Shown here in pieces: positions 22,493-32,001 of a DNA stretch of 64,000 bases. Source of the stretch: Bacillus salacetis (lineage in GTDB: Bacteria; Bacillota; Bacilli; Bacillales; Bacillaceae_B); the NCBI RefSeq assembly GCF_003581585.1, contig NZ_QXIR01000001.1, forward strand, positions 295,864 through 359,863, in the 5' to 3' direction. How positions within the stretch are numbered: position 1 is the stretch's first letter; every line of letters begins with the position of its first letter. Position numbers and translations under genes: made by a program. The notes under the pieces were generated by a model. The model ran no database searches. It was not told where the DNA came from and was given only the letters and a program-made list of their open reading frames with translations.

Positions 22493-24097
22493 TTATCTTC
22501 CACCGGTACCCATACCGTTGACGATTTTGTCGAGCATTTCATCCTGCAGTGTGATCATTCTTGCTGATGCGTTGTAGGCATGCTGGAATTTGATCATGTT
22601 CGTCATTTCCTCATCAAGTGAGACGCCGCTGACGGACATCCTGCGTTCGTCCACCGCCTGGCGGAGGACATCACTGTTGCTTGTGAGCCTGACTGATTCC
22701 TGGGAGATGACGGCCATATTGCCGATTACTCCCTCATAGTAGTTGCGGAAGTTTGCTTCTTCGCTGCTTCCTTCTTTATATTCAAGAGATTTATTGATTA
22801 AGTCCGCAAGCTCGAGCACTACAGAGGAATCCCCGGCTGCTGCTTCATCAGGTCTTTCACCTGATGCAGATGCGATGTTGTCCAGATCATCTTTAATGAC
22901 CTGCGAGATGCCGATGCGGCTGGCAAAGCCCTCTCTTGGTCCGAGGTGATTCGTCAATGGATCTGCATCATTCGGCAGAGGTTTGCCATCAGTGCCTTGA
23001 GCCGGATCCGTGAAGAAAACATTCTTCACATTCTCTCCTGCCTCAATCTCGTTCAGTCCCATTCCATCAGCATGAATTTCATTGAATTCTTTTGCAAATG
23101 TAAAGGCGAGGTTATCGAGTTCAGAAAGCATGTCAGTGTAGACACCTTTCACTCCGCCCTGGGAAGAATCCTGGTAGCCGTACATCTCGATTAATCCCTG
23201 CAGCTTGCCTTGAGAGGTGAACTTTTCAGGGCTGACTTCCATCGTTCCGACTTTGATCTTGCTGATGATCCCATTCGGTCCATCTGCTTCGACTTTGATG
23301 GCATTCGCCCCTCCTGCGCCTACGAGGACGGCAGAGGCTTGACCATTTTCATTCATCAGTTTGACGGTCGCCTGTCCGTCGGCGATATCAAGTGCACCGC
23401 CGCCGCTTGATTTGTATGTAACCTGGACATCGACGATTTTTGACAGCTCATCGATGAGGCGGTCGCGTTCATCATATAGATCATTCGGCAGATACCCGTG
23501 CGGTTCGACATCGCCGATTCTTTTATTCAAGTTATCTATCTGTCTTGTTAAGGAATTGACCTGGTTTTCCGTTACATTGATTTCATTTTTCAAATCAGTA
23601 CGGATGCTTGAAAGTGAAGAAGCAACATAATTGAACGTTTCAGCCACTGCCACTCCACGCTGGCGCACAACGGAACGCGCTCCTGAATTTGTCGGATTGA
23701 CTGCCAGGTCCTGCAGCGACTGCCAGAACATGTCCATCGTTTTGGAAAGGCCTGAGTCAGACGGCTCGTTCATGACTTCTTCCATCTTCTTCATGGCTTC
23801 CATCTTGGTCTCCCAGTAACCGAGCTTGTTGTTTTCCCCGCGGTACTGGATATCAAGGAATTTTTCGCGGACACGCTGAATCGAACCTGCTTCCACACCT
23901 GTTCCCATCTGTCCCGGGATCTGCGGGCGGTTGATGGATGGGGATGGATAAGGTTCTGTCTGTTCAAAGTTCACGCGCTGGCGGGTGAATCCCGGTGTAT
24001 TGGCATTGGCAATGTTATGTCCTGTCGTGTGCAGGGCTCCCTGCTGGGTGTACATCCCGCGCTTGGCAGTTTCAAGCCCCATAAAAGTGGAACGCAT
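22493..24097 (-). CDS. flgK: Flagellar hook-associated protein 1
   Basis: 534 residues. MRSTFMGLETAKRGMYTQQ, then HNIANANTPGFTRQRV is the rod/hook-family N-terminal signature, and the C-terminus ends with MTNMIKFQHAYNASARMITL, the conserved D0 helix. It caps the hook as first junction protein. It lies between flgN (its chaperone) and flgL. Confidence 0.97.
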   Translation of the reverse strand: MRSTFMGLETAKRGMYTQQGALHTTGHNIANANTPGFTRQRVNFEQTEPYPSPSINRPQIPGQMGTGVEAGSIQRVREKFLDIQYRGENNKLGYWETKMEAMKKMEEVMNEPSDSGLSKTMDMFWQSLQDLAVNPTNSGARSVVRQRGVAVAETFNYVASSLSSIRTDLKNEINVTENQVNSLTRQIDNLNKRIGDVEPHGYLPNDLYDERDRLIDELSKIVDVQVTYKSSGGGALDIADGQATVKLMNENGQASAVLVGAGGANAIKVEADGPNGIISKIKVGTMEVSPEKFTSQGKLQGLIEMYGYQDSSQGGVKGVYTDMLSELDNLAFTFAKEFNEIHADGMGLNEIEAGENVKNVFFTDPAQGTDGKPLPNDADPLTNHLGPREGFASRIGISQVIKDDLDNIASASGERPDEAAAGDSSVVLELADLINKSLEYKEGSSEEANFRNYYEGVIGNMAVISQESVRLTSNSDVLRQAVDERRMSVSGVSLDEEMTNMIKFQHAYNASARMITLQDEMLDKIVNGMGTGGR

Positions 24098-24122
24098 GGT
24101 GTGGCCTCCGTTTCAAATCTTT

Positions 24123-24614
24123 TTATGCTTTTGAATCGAACATCGATTTCTGTGATGGCTGTCCCTTGTTTTCTGTAGGACGGCTGTAATTGGTCTGTTC
24201 CGGCTGCGGCTGCAGCATGGACAGGTTCATATTCACGAATTGAAGAGATTGATAGACAAGCTTCTGGTTCAGTTCATTCTGTTCTCTTAATTTCACTGTC
24301 AGTGCCAGGAGTTCTGCTTTCAGCCTCTCCAGTTCAGGCTTGTCCCCATCATCGGCATGGCGGATGACTTCCGAGAGATTCGGTGTCCCTGCTGACGCCC
24401 CTCTTTGCAGAAGGAAATCAGCAGCCAGTTTCTGCCGCTGATTTTCCAGGGTATTGATAGCGGAAATATGATTCTGCTCTTTTTTTATAAAATCATTCAG
24501 GGCTTCGGTATTGCCTTTTTTGATAGAGTCTGTCTTTTCCAGTGACAGGTCATACAAGCTCCTGTGAAGCTTATGAAGTTTTTCCAATGTGGTGATCAGT
24601 GATTGAGCTTGCAT
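24123..24614 (-). CDS. flgN: Flagellar export chaperone FlgN
   Basis: 163 residues, two long amphipathic helices: LITTLEKLHKLHRSLYDLSLEK and LERLKAELLALTVKLREQNELN, then QSLQFVNMNLSML and a flexible Pro/Gln-rich tail. FlgN keeps FlgK and FlgL competent for export. It follows flgM by 14 bp with GGAGGTG as ribosome site. Confidence 0.93.
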   Translation of the reverse strand: MQAQSLITTLEKLHKLHRSLYDLSLEKTDSIKKGNTEALNDFIKKEQNHISAINTLENQRQKLAADFLLQRGASAGTPNLSEVIRHADDGDKPELERLKAELLALTVKLREQNELNQKLVYQSLQFVNMNLSMLQPQPEQTNYSRPTENKGQPSQKSMFDSKA

Positions 24615-24628
24615 GTCTGCACCTCCTG

Positions 24629-24892
24629 TTAGTTACGGTAGAAATTGATCAGGCCTTTGGCTATTTTCTGCGGATCCGGCTTGTACGTGCCATTTTCAAC
24701 ATTGACTTTCAACGCTTCCACTTTTGCCTGCCTTTCCTTCGTCAGCCTGGATGTTTCCTGCATCTCTTTGGCTGCGGAAGAAATCTCCAGCTTGTCGGCT
24801 TTCTGTACGTTTGCTTTGGCCGCCTGGTCGATTTTATTCAACTGGCGTTTATAAGGATTGATTCCTGAATTATTAAGGTTGTTGATTTTCAT
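24629..24892 (-). CDS. flgM: Anti-sigma-D factor FlgM
   Basis: 87 residues: MKINNLNNSGINPYKRQ at the start, a variable middle, and the sigma-binding C-terminus KVEALKVNVENGTYKPDPQKIAKGLI. It holds SigD inactive until the hook is complete. It is the first gene behind a SigD promoter, consistent with feedback on its own regulon. Confidence 0.95.
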   Translation of the reverse strand: MKINNLNNSGINPYKRQLNKIDQAAKANVQKADKLEISSAAKEMQETSRLTKERQAKVEALKVNVENGTYKPDPQKIAKGLINFYRN

Positions 24893-24937
24893 GAGGCATC
24901 CCTCGCTTTCTATTTTCCGCTCATCGTTATATCCATT

Positions 24938-24964
24938 ATATCGGATGCGGTTTCAATTTGTTTA
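24938..24964 (-). promoter_or_regulatory. SigD promoter of the flgM operon
   Basis: On the minus strand TAAA (24964-24961), 15 bases, TCCGATAT (24945-24938). Confidence 0.88.
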
Positions 24965-24989
24965 GTATTTACCCCGTGGGTGTTTCTTC

Positions 24990-25394
24990 CTATTTTGAAT
25001 AGTAGGTGGATTGCTGCGCTCTTTTCTTGTGATCTTTAAAGGATTCTTCTGATGATAACCTCTGGAGGTCCTGGGTCAATTCATCGGTACACTGCCCGCA
25101 GAGTTTGCCTTTCGGTATGATTCTTCCACATTTGTCGCATGGATAACCCATATTCGGAAAATGCGCCGTCTGCAGACGGCCTTTGCGCACCCATTTATGA
25201 ATCAGTTTTTCTTCGGCCCCCGTCACTTCGACGACCCTCTCGATGGAAGCTGCACGGTTTTCCCGTATTCTCAGGAATTGATACACCTCTTCATATTTCT
25301 TTTCTTCTTCCTTATAGCATTTTTCGCATGTATCGCGGAATTGGCTCTTTATAAAAAGTTCATTGCATTTTGGACAGTTCAGCAGTTCAGACAT
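24990..25394 (-). CDS. yvyF: YvyF family flagellar-operon zinc-ribbon protein
   Basis: 134 residues. Two Cys pairs at the N-terminus (CPKCNELF and CEKCY) and a second ribbon (CDKCGRIIPKGKLCGQC) flank a MerR/HTH-like middle (VTGAEEKLIHKWVRKGRL). This matches the yvyF (TIGR03826-type) proteins that lie between comF and flgM in Bacillus. Zinc binding and DNA or protein contact are plausible; the role is not settled. Confidence 0.9.
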   Translation of the reverse strand: MSELLNCPKCNELFIKSQFRDTCEKCYKEEEKKYEEVYQFLRIRENRAASIERVVEVTGAEEKLIHKWVRKGRLQTAHFPNMGYPCDKCGRIIPKGKLCGQCTDELTQDLQRLSSEESFKDHKKRAQQSTYYSK

Positions 25395-25460
25395 GTTGTT
25401 CTCCTCCCGTTCTTGCTCTTATCCTATATATCGGCTGTTTTGTCCTTCTGTTTAGTATTG

Positions 25461-26174
25461 TCAGCCTCTTGCTATTGTCAGGGAAGATATTTTGCCGGCT
25501 CCTGCCTGCTTGAGGAGCTTAGCAGCCTGGCGAAGGGTGGTGCCGGTGGTGTAGATGTCGTCGATGATGAGGATGGATTTGTGGGTGATGTCCGGTGTGA
25601 GGTCGGGGGGCAGTTGGAAAACCTCTTCACTGGCGATCCGCTGCTGTCTTGATTTTTTGGATTGTTTTTCGGAGTGTCGGCGGACGAGGAGCTGTTGGGT
25701 GGTGAGGCCGGATTCCTTTGCGAGAGCCTCTGCCTGGTTGAAGCCCCGCTCTTGCAGGCGTTCGGAGCTTAATGGAATCGTCGTGATGAGGTCGGCTTCC
25801 AGGTTGTGAATTTCCTGCTGGACCGCCTGAGTGAAGGCTTTTACCAAAACATAATCTCCTCTGTACTTGAAGCGGGCGAGGTATTCTTTTAAAAAGTCGT
25901 TGTAATTATATATGGAAATGTTCTGCGTCAGTACACTTGTGTGTATTGGATCCTGCTCCCATCTGATGCAGTCGAGGCATATTCCTTCTTTTATATATTG
26001 AGGTTCGAGGAGGGACAACTGGCGGGAACAGATTTGGCACCGCTCCCCTGCGATGGGATGCAGCTGTGAGGAACATTTTCCGCAGAGCCATAACTCTTTT
26101 GGTGTGAAGAAGAAGGAGTTCCAGGTGATGTGGTAGTCGATTTCGCTGTGGCAATTCAGGCAGTGGAAGTTCAT
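25461..26174 (-). CDS. comFC: ComF family protein ComFC
   Basis: 237 residues. N-terminal zinc-binding Cys pairs (CLNC, CGKC, CQIC, CLDC) are followed by a phosphoribosyltransferase-like fold with the PRPP loop SILIIDDIYTTGTTLR near the C-terminus. It is required for DNA uptake during competence together with ComFA. The ATG overlaps the comFA stop (ATGA). comFB, present between comFA and comFC in B. subtilis, is missing. Confidence 0.95.
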   Translation of the reverse strand: MNFHCLNCHSEIDYHITWNSFFFTPKELWLCGKCSSQLHPIAGERCQICSRQLSLLEPQYIKEGICLDCIRWEQDPIHTSVLTQNISIYNYNDFLKEYLARFKYRGDYVLVKAFTQAVQQEIHNLEADLITTIPLSSERLQERGFNQAEALAKESGLTTQQLLVRRHSEKQSKKSRQQRIASEEVFQLPPDLTPDITHKSILIIDDIYTTGTTLRQAAKLLKQAGAGKISSLTIARG

Positions 26175-27667
26175 TTGCTGAGCAGCCCCCTTTTGACGCC
26201 CTGACGATTCATTTCTTTTATATGATGGATCGCTTTGATCATGGAGAGGGTCTTGCCGTAGTGGAAAAAGGTGATGTCACCTGAAGGATGCCTGGCGCTC
26301 CTGCCGACACGTCCGGCGATCTGCACAAGGGCACTTTCGGTAAAAATATCTTCTTCAGCTCCCATTACGGCGACATCAATATTCGGGATCGTGACCCCTC
26401 TTTCTAATATGGTGGTTGTAAGCAGGATTGGAATCTCGCCGTCTCTCATTTTCTGGACCTTTTCTTTGCGTTCGGGGTCTTCGGCATGGACGGAGAGGAT
26501 GCCGGGATGGAGCTTTTGGAAAAGCGGGAGTGCTTTTTTCATTGTTTTGACGCTTGGGAGGAAGATGAGGGCCTGTTTATGTGTGGTGATTCGCGCTTCC
26601 GTCCAGCGTGTGATGGGTGCAGGGAGCCTTCCTTTTTCCAGTTTTGGTTTCCAATTTCCGCACCATTTTAATGATGGGACCGGCAGAGGGTGGCGGTGGT
26701 ATCTCGCCGGGATGGTGACGGTGTTTCGTTTTCCGTACTTTGCTTCCCTTTGCAGTTTGCTGTCGGGCGTGGCAGTGAGGTAAATCAGGGAGGACTGCAG
26801 TTTTCGGGCTTTTTTTACGGCGAACTGGAGTGTTTGGTCAAAGGAGTAAGGAAAGGCATCGACTTCATCGACAATGGTGACGTCGAAAGCAGAATGGTAG
26901 CGGTAGAGCTGATGGGTGGTGGTGAGGACGAGCTGGGAATGCTTGTGGCGGTCATCGCTTCCACCGTAGAGCGCAATGGGATTTGCGGCGGGGAATACTT
27001 TTTGCAGGCGTGGTAAGAGTTCGAGGATGACATCGGTTCTTGGGGTGGCGATGCAGACTCTCTTTTCGTTTTTTAAAGCCTGGTGGATGCCATTGAAAAG
27101 CACCTCGGTTTTTCCTGCACCGCAGACTGCCCAGACGAGGAGATCGGTGTTTTGGGTGATGGCTTGTACTACTTTGTCGGAAGCGGTTTGCTGGCCTTGA
27201 GAGAGGGTTCCCTCCCATTCGAAGGATTCTATCTTTCTATTTTTGGACGGGCCTGTCCATTGGATGAGCGGTGAGCACTGCGAGACCCTGCCCATCATGA
27301 TGCATTTGCGGCAGTAGGTGCAGTCCTCTCCGCAGCGGCTGCAAGGAAAGGTGGCGAAGAGGGCAGAGTCCTGATTTCCGCAGCGTGTGCAGCACGGCCG
27401 GCCCCTGTTTGTTTGGACTCCTTTAGTGTAAATGAGACAGCCGTTTTCGTAGTGTTCGTGGATTTCTTTTAGTGAATGGGGGATTTCTTCCGGGAGGAGG
27501 GCTTTGCCTTCCAGAAGGGTTTGAAGTTCTGGATTGAATGCGTAGGATTGGTTGAGGGCTTGGTTGCGGAGTTCGTCTGGCAGGTCGGAAATCCGGGTGA
27601 GGGGTTGGTTCATTTCAGTGGCGAGGGTTTCAGGGGTTATTCTTTCTGTTGTATAGTGAAATCGCAA
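26171..27667 (-). CDS. comFA: Competence DNA helicase/translocase ComFA
   Basis: About 498 residues. The N-terminal zinc finger has CCTRCGN, CSRCGEDC and CRKC. The DEAD-box-type helicase core follows: WAVCGAGKTEVLF (Walker A), VDEVDAFPY (Walker B), YLTATPD (motif III) and QIAGRVGRSARHPSGD (motif VI). It drives single-stranded DNA into the cytoplasm. TTG 27667 is preferred because AAAAGGAG sits eight bases upstream; the frame opens at GTG 27676, but that codon overlaps the ribosome site. Confidence 0.95.
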   Translation of the reverse strand: MRFHYTTERITPETLATEMNQPLTRISDLPDELRNQALNQSYAFNPELQTLLEGKALLPEEIPHSLKEIHEHYENGCLIYTKGVQTNRGRPCCTRCGNQDSALFATFPCSRCGEDCTYCRKCIMMGRVSQCSPLIQWTGPSKNRKIESFEWEGTLSQGQQTASDKVVQAITQNTDLLVWAVCGAGKTEVLFNGIHQALKNEKRVCIATPRTDVILELLPRLQKVFPAANPIALYGGSDDRHKHSQLVLTTTHQLYRYHSAFDVTIVDEVDAFPYSFDQTLQFAVKKARKLQSSLIYLTATPDSKLQREAKYGKRNTVTIPARYHRHPLPVPSLKWCGNWKPKLEKGRLPAPITRWTEARITTHKQALIFLPSVKTMKKALPLFQKLHPGILSVHAEDPERKEKVQKMRDGEIPILLTTTILERGVTIPNIDVAVMGAEEDIFTESALVQIAGRVGRSARHPSGDITFFHYGKTLSMIKAIHHIKEMNRQGVKRGLLSK

Positions 27668-27731
27668 ATGCAACACTCCTTTTCTTTTTATATTCTCTTT
27701 TGGAGTAGCGATTCCTTTTTTGTAATTGGAA

Positions 27732-27757
27732 AAACCCGCTGAAATCCCAGCGGGTTT
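27732..27757 (-). terminator. Terminator of degV
   Basis: AAACCCGCTG and CAGCGGGTTT around a six-base loop, followed by TTTCC on the minus strand; it is placed just after the degV stop. Confidence 0.85.
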
Positions 27758-27763
27758 GCTTCC

Positions 27764-28609
27764 TCACATTTTTCTGGACCAGCCCATGCCCATCGAGCCT
27801 TCACCGAGATGAGTGCCGATGACGGGGCCGAAGTAACTGACGGAGAAGTCCGTGTCAGGATATTTTTCTTCCAGTTCTTCTTTCCATTTTTCCGCTTCTT
27901 CTTCGCGATTGGCATGGATGATGACGACCTGCATCGGATATCCTTTTTGAATATCATTGTCGAGCAGTTCGACGATCCGCTTCATCGCCTTTTTACGTGT
28001 GCGGATTTTTTCAAACGGGACGATGACCTTCTCCTGGAAATGAAGGAGCGGCTTGACTTGCAGCAGGCTGCCGATGATGGCCTGCGCGGCGGAAAGGCGT
28101 CCGCCTCTTTGCAGATGTGCCAGGTCATCGACCATGAAATAAGCGCTGACGGTTTCTTTCATTTCGTCCAGTTTTTGAACGATCTCTTCAGGTTCCACTC
28201 CCTCTGAGGCGAGCTTCGAGGCATAAATCGGGTAGAATCCCTGCACCATGCAGCTGATTTCAGAATCGTAAGGGTAGACCTGGATTCCTTCGACCATGTC
28301 TCCTGCCTGGACGGCGCCCTGGTACGTACCGCTGATGCCGCTCGAAAGGTGGATGGAAATCACCGCGTCATACTCTTTAGCCAGGTCTTCATACAGTTCG
28401 ACGAAGCTTCCTACTGATGGCTGTGAAGTGGTCGGGAGTTTTTCTTCGTGTTTGACTTCCTGGTAAAAGTCGCTTGCGGAAATATCAACTTCCTCCCGGT
28501 AGGACTCACCGCCGAGGATGACGCTCAACGGAATCATCTTTATATCATATTGATCTCGCAATTCATTGGGGATGTAGGCCGTACTATCCGTCACAATTGC
28601 CGTTTTCAT
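27764..28609 (-). CDS. degV: DegV family fatty-acid-binding protein
   Basis: 281 residues: MKTAIVTDSTAYIPNEL, the loop TTSQPSVGSF, SIHLSSGISGTYQGA and FSVSYFGPVIGTHLGEGSMG are DegV signatures. DegV/FakB proteins hold a fatty acid for FakA-dependent phosphorylation. In B. subtilis degV (yviA) lies between degU and comFA. Here it keeps its place before comFA, but degSU lies 18 kb away. Confidence 0.95.
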   Translation of the reverse strand: MKTAIVTDSTAYIPNELRDQYDIKMIPLSVILGGESYREEVDISASDFYQEVKHEEKLPTTSQPSVGSFVELYEDLAKEYDAVISIHLSSGISGTYQGAVQAGDMVEGIQVYPYDSEISCMVQGFYPIYASKLASEGVEPEEIVQKLDEMKETVSAYFMVDDLAHLQRGGRLSAAQAIIGSLLQVKPLLHFQEKVIVPFEKIRTRKKAMKRIVELLDNDIQKGYPMQVVIIHANREEEAEKWKEELEEKYPDTDFSVSYFGPVIGTHLGEGSMGMGWSRKM

Positions 28610-28742
28610 TAAAAGTAACCTGCCTTAACGTTTATTTTACCGGGCTGAACCGGTAACTTGTCTTGTTTCAATGTATGTATATTGAACATTTTATATGAAA
28701 AAGGGTTGGTTTGCATTACAATCTGGAAAAAACCTCTTTACC

Positions 28743-28820
28743 GCGTTAAAGCAGTGGGGGACAGTCCCCTGTTACGTTAAAGTAACAGGGGACTGTCCCC
28801 GGCTGCGGTGAAGCGTTAAA
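28743..28820. repeat. GGGGACAGTCCCC palindromic repeat, copy 1
   Basis: A compound palindrome: GGGGACAGTCCCC, TGTTAC-N6-GTAACA, GGGGACTGTCCCC, flanked by GCGTTAAAG boxes. It lies between degV and the EamA gene. The same element recurs at 31928, 40617 and 48834. Confidence 0.9.
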
Positions 28821-28860
28821 GTGTCTGTTAATCAAACGTTTGTTTAACTGCTGGAAAGCC

Positions 28861-29760
28861 TTAGTTTGCCAGTGTTTTGCCGACTTTTCCCTTCTTTCCT
28901 TTCCTTGATGAAAGGAAGACACCTGCAAAGATGATGACGAGTCCAAGGATGAGGTTCGAGGTAATCGGCTCTCCCAACAGGACAAATCCCCAGACCATCG
29001 CGGAGGCCGGGATCAGATAGGTGACGGTTGAAGCAAATTCCGGGCTGCCGTTTGTCAGCACATAGAAGTAAAGCAGTGCCGCAATCCCTGAGCCGAAGCA
29101 TCCCAATCCGATAATGGATAGAATGACTTTCGGTTCCGCCAGCGCTCCCCACTCAATGCCCCTCGTGAACAGCATGCCGACGACGCCGGCTGCCATTCCG
29201 ACAAGAAGCTGAAAGGTTGAGATGGCTACCATGCTGACTCCCTGAAGCGCCCGCTTTGTGTACTGTCCTGCAAACCCGTAACAGATGGTTGCCAGAAGCA
29301 TGGTGCCGATGCCGATGAAATTGGATGTGAACAATCCTGCCACCTGGAAATCCATCAGCACGAGGATCCCCAAGAACCCTACCAAGATGCCCATCCATTG
29401 AAATCTGTTTAATACCACTGAGAACAACGCAAAGCCGATCAATGCCGTCCAAAGTGGTGTTGTTGCATTCAGGATGGATGCGGTATTGCTGTTGATCTGC
29501 GTCTCACTCCAGGCAATCAAGGACCAAGGAAGGCCTGCATTCATCAAACCCACGATTAATAATTTCCCTTTTGGAAGAGGAGCCTTCTGTTTTTTCATCC
29601 GATTTCTGATGAACAGCGGCAGCAGGATCAAGATCCCGGCAAGGCACCTGAGGAAAGTCGTTCCCCACACACCGGCGGGGTCGACAATCACTTTGATGAA
29701 CACAAACGAAAGCCCCCATATCAAACTGAGGGTGATGAGTGCACCATATAATCTGACCAT
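28861..29760 (-). CDS. EamA/DMT family transporter
   Basis: 299 residues with ten predicted hydrophobic segments in two EamA halves. The first half starts LYGALITLSLIWGLSFVFIK and the second after GTMLLATICYGFAGQYTKRAL. The family exports small metabolites. The substrate is not readable. AGAAGGA precedes the ATG. It is monocistronic, between a palindromic repeat and a chemoreceptor gene. Confidence 0.9.
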   Translation of the reverse strand: MVRLYGALITLSLIWGLSFVFIKVIVDPAGVWGTTFLRCLAGILILLPLFIRNRMKKQKAPLPKGKLLIVGLMNAGLPWSLIAWSETQINSNTASILNATTPLWTALIGFALFSVVLNRFQWMGILVGFLGILVLMDFQVAGLFTSNFIGIGTMLLATICYGFAGQYTKRALQGVSMVAISTFQLLVGMAAGVVGMLFTRGIEWGALAEPKVILSIIGLGCFGSGIAALLYFYVLTNGSPEFASTVTYLIPASAMVWGFVLLGEPITSNLILGLVIIFAGVFLSSRKGKKGKVGKTLAN

Positions 29761-29880
29761 ATGTATTCCTTCTTTCTGTTTAACCTTGTAAAACTATTTC
29801 TGTAAATGAATATCTTACATCATACAATATTTAGAAGAAGATGAGTGCTGTTTTTGCTTATGGATGGAATTCCCTTTTTC

Positions 29881-29911
29881 CTTCGACAAAAACCGGGTGG
29901 TGCCTGGCACC
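29881..29911. repeat. CGACAAAAACCGGGT-GGTGCCTGGCACC repeat
   Basis: A composite of the box CGACAAAAACCGGGT and the palindrome GGTGCCTGGCACC. A close copy lies at 37120-37149, and shorter GGTGCC palindromes lie at 35027-35065, 37000 and 42950. Confidence 0.8.
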
Positions 29912-29920
29912 TGCAGAACA

Positions 29921-29956
29921 AAAAAATCCAGCGGGCACCACCCCGCCGGATTTTTT
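29921..29956 (-). terminator. Terminator of chemoreceptor 1
   Basis: AAAAAATCCAGCGGG and CCCGCCGGATTTTTT around a short loop; it works in either direction. Confidence 0.88.
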
Positions 29957-29964
29957 AAAGTCTA

Positions 29965-31752
29965 TTAAATTTCAAATTTGCGGATCAATACGTCAAGCTT
30001 GTCTGCAAGGTCGTTCAGGCTTTCCGCGTTGCGGGCCACTTCCTCCATGACGCTTGTGGACTGCTGGACGGTTGCGGACGTCTGTTCGACACCAGCGGCA
30101 GATTCCTCTGAAATGGAGGCAATGTTTTCGATCGACTGGTTCATTTCAGATCCTTTGCTGTTGATTTCCACCAGGTTCGTAGAGATTCTGTCGATGTTAT
30201 GAACCATGGACGAAATCTGATCGCCAAGCGCGGTCAGGCTGTCTTTTGTTTTTTCAATGCTTTCAGTACCGCTCCGGACTTCTGTGTATCCATCATTCAA
30301 CGAAGAAGCGATGGTGTTGGATTCGTTTTGGATGCCGTGAACGACTTTCGAGATCCCTTCAAGGGACTGAGAAACCTGGACGGCGAGCTTCCTTACTTCC
30401 TCTGCCACGACCGCAAAGCCTTTTCCGCTTTCACCGGCACGCGCCGCTTCAATGGCAGCGTTCAGGGCTAGCAGGTTGGTTTGGTCGGCGATTCCCTGGA
30501 TGACGTTTACAAGACTTGAGATCTCGTTGGAACGCGCTTTTAACGATTCGACTTTTTCAACTGATGTTTCCACCACTGTATAGATCTTCTTCATTTGTTC
30601 TACAGACTCAGACATCAATGCTGAGCCTTCTTCTGCTTTAGTAAGGACGATTTTGGAAGACTCACTGACTTCCTGGCCAAAACGGTTGGATTCTTCGACG
30701 GCTTTGGTAAAAATCATCATCATTTCATTCAACTCTGATGCGGAGTTTGCCTGCTGGTCGGCACCGGCTGTCAGGTCCTGCATCGTAACGGCAATCTGCG
30801 AGCTTCCTTCCCTCACTTCAAGGGAAGATTGCGACAATGTAGCACTTTGCTCGGTTACGGTTTCCGATACCTTCCGCATGTCTCTTACCATGGAAGACAG
30901 GTTATTTTTCATATTATTGATTGCTGAACTTAACTGCCCCACCTCATCTTTTCCGAGGTAGGTCAGTTCATCGGCATTCAGCTTTCCTTCAGAAATGGCA
31001 TTAGCTGTCTTGACGACTCTGTTCAGGCTTCTGGAGATCATACGGTTGATGATGATTAGAAGGGCGATCCCCAATACTGCAGAGACAATGATTGCAACAA
31101 CCATGATGATTTTGCTATGGGCAATGCCATCGTATGCTTCTTCAAGGGCAGCATCTTTATCTGCTAAAACTATGGCACGGAGATCATTAAGCTTTTTAAC
31201 TGTATTCGGTGCAATGATGCCGGCTTTTTTCAATGTCGTATCAAGAAGGACCGTTGAATTTCGGTCTACACTCGGAACCACCTCATCATGGAAAAGGCTG
31301 TTCAGTTCTTTATCACTTTCAATAATGAAACTAAATAATTCCTTTTCCTGCTTCGAATTCATCTGGGCAGCCAGTGACTTGGTGAAATTCGTGAATGATT
31401 CCTCCTGAGCCTTAAAGTCTTCAACAATCTGCGGATCCTTTTCATTCGCATAGCGTTGAAGCAGCAGCGACTTATCACGGAAGATGCTTCCCATTTCCGT
31501 CAGTTCCACAGAGCGGACATTGCTGACATCCACTTCTTCGATATTGTTTTTGATGGTATTGTACTGCATGAAAATAATGACGGATGAAATTAAGAAAAGA
31601 ACGATTGTGGCATTCAACGCTGTTATGTATTTCTGCCCGATCTTCATGTTATTCCACATGCGATGATTCGAAGCAGATTGCTTCTTAGGCTGCTTTTGCT
31701 TTTTCACCTTATCCTTCGGCTTCCGTTTGAACATGTTCCCCAGTTTACTCAT
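29965..31752 (-). CDS. Methyl-accepting chemotaxis protein 1
   Basis: About 595 residues from ATG 31752, with AGGTGAGG upstream; GTG 31767 is less well placed. A basic N-terminus, a first membrane helix near residue 45 ([19 protein letters not shown]), a four-helix-bundle-like sensor domain of about 150 residues, a second membrane helix ([19 protein letters not shown]), HAMP, and the signalling hairpin with tip [20 protein letters not shown]. It reports an unknown ligand to CheA. It is monocistronic. Confidence 0.95.
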   Translation of the reverse strand: MSKLGNMFKRKPKDKVKKQKQPKKQSASNHRMWNNMKIGQKYITALNATIVLFLISSVIIFMQYNTIKNNIEEVDVSNVRSVELTEMGSIFRDKSLLLQRYANEKDPQIVEDFKAQEESFTNFTKSLAAQMNSKQEKELFSFIIESDKELNSLFHDEVVPSVDRNSTVLLDTTLKKAGIIAPNTVKKLNDLRAIVLADKDAALEEAYDGIAHSKIIMVVAIIVSAVLGIALLIIINRMISRSLNRVVKTANAISEGKLNADELTYLGKDEVGQLSSAINNMKNNLSSMVRDMRKVSETVTEQSATLSQSSLEVREGSSQIAVTMQDLTAGADQQANSASELNEMMMIFTKAVEESNRFGQEVSESSKIVLTKAEEGSALMSESVEQMKKIYTVVETSVEKVESLKARSNEISSLVNVIQGIADQTNLLALNAAIEAARAGESGKGFAVVAEEVRKLAVQVSQSLEGISKVVHGIQNESNTIASSLNDGYTEVRSGTESIEKTKDSLTALGDQISSMVHNIDRISTNLVEINSKGSEMNQSIENIASISEESAAGVEQTSATVQQSTSVMEEVARNAESLNDLADKLDVLIRKFEI

Positions 31753-31927
31753 CTTCCGACCCCTCACCTTATGTAATTAAGACTGTGAAATTAGAACTAT
31801 TACTTTGGCAAAATGATATCCTCTTTACTAAAGAGGATACTTTACGAAATTGTCTTACTATTTATTTCGACAACATTCACAAAATTTACATAAGTTTTTC
31901 GCAATTCCTTAATATTTTTTACTGAGG

Positions 31928-31995
31928 CGCTTTAGTGCTTTAAAGCAGTCGGGGACAGTCCCCTGTTACGCTAAAGTAACAGGGGACTGTCCCCG
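31928..31995. repeat. GGGGACAGTCCCC palindromic repeat, copy 2
   Basis: Same compound palindrome as at 28743 (GGGGACAGTCCCC, TGTTAC/GTAACA, GGGGACTGTCCCC), preceded by GCGCTTTAGTGCTTTAAAG. It lies directly after the gntK stop. Confidence 0.9.
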
Positions 31996-32001
31996 GAATG
32001 G

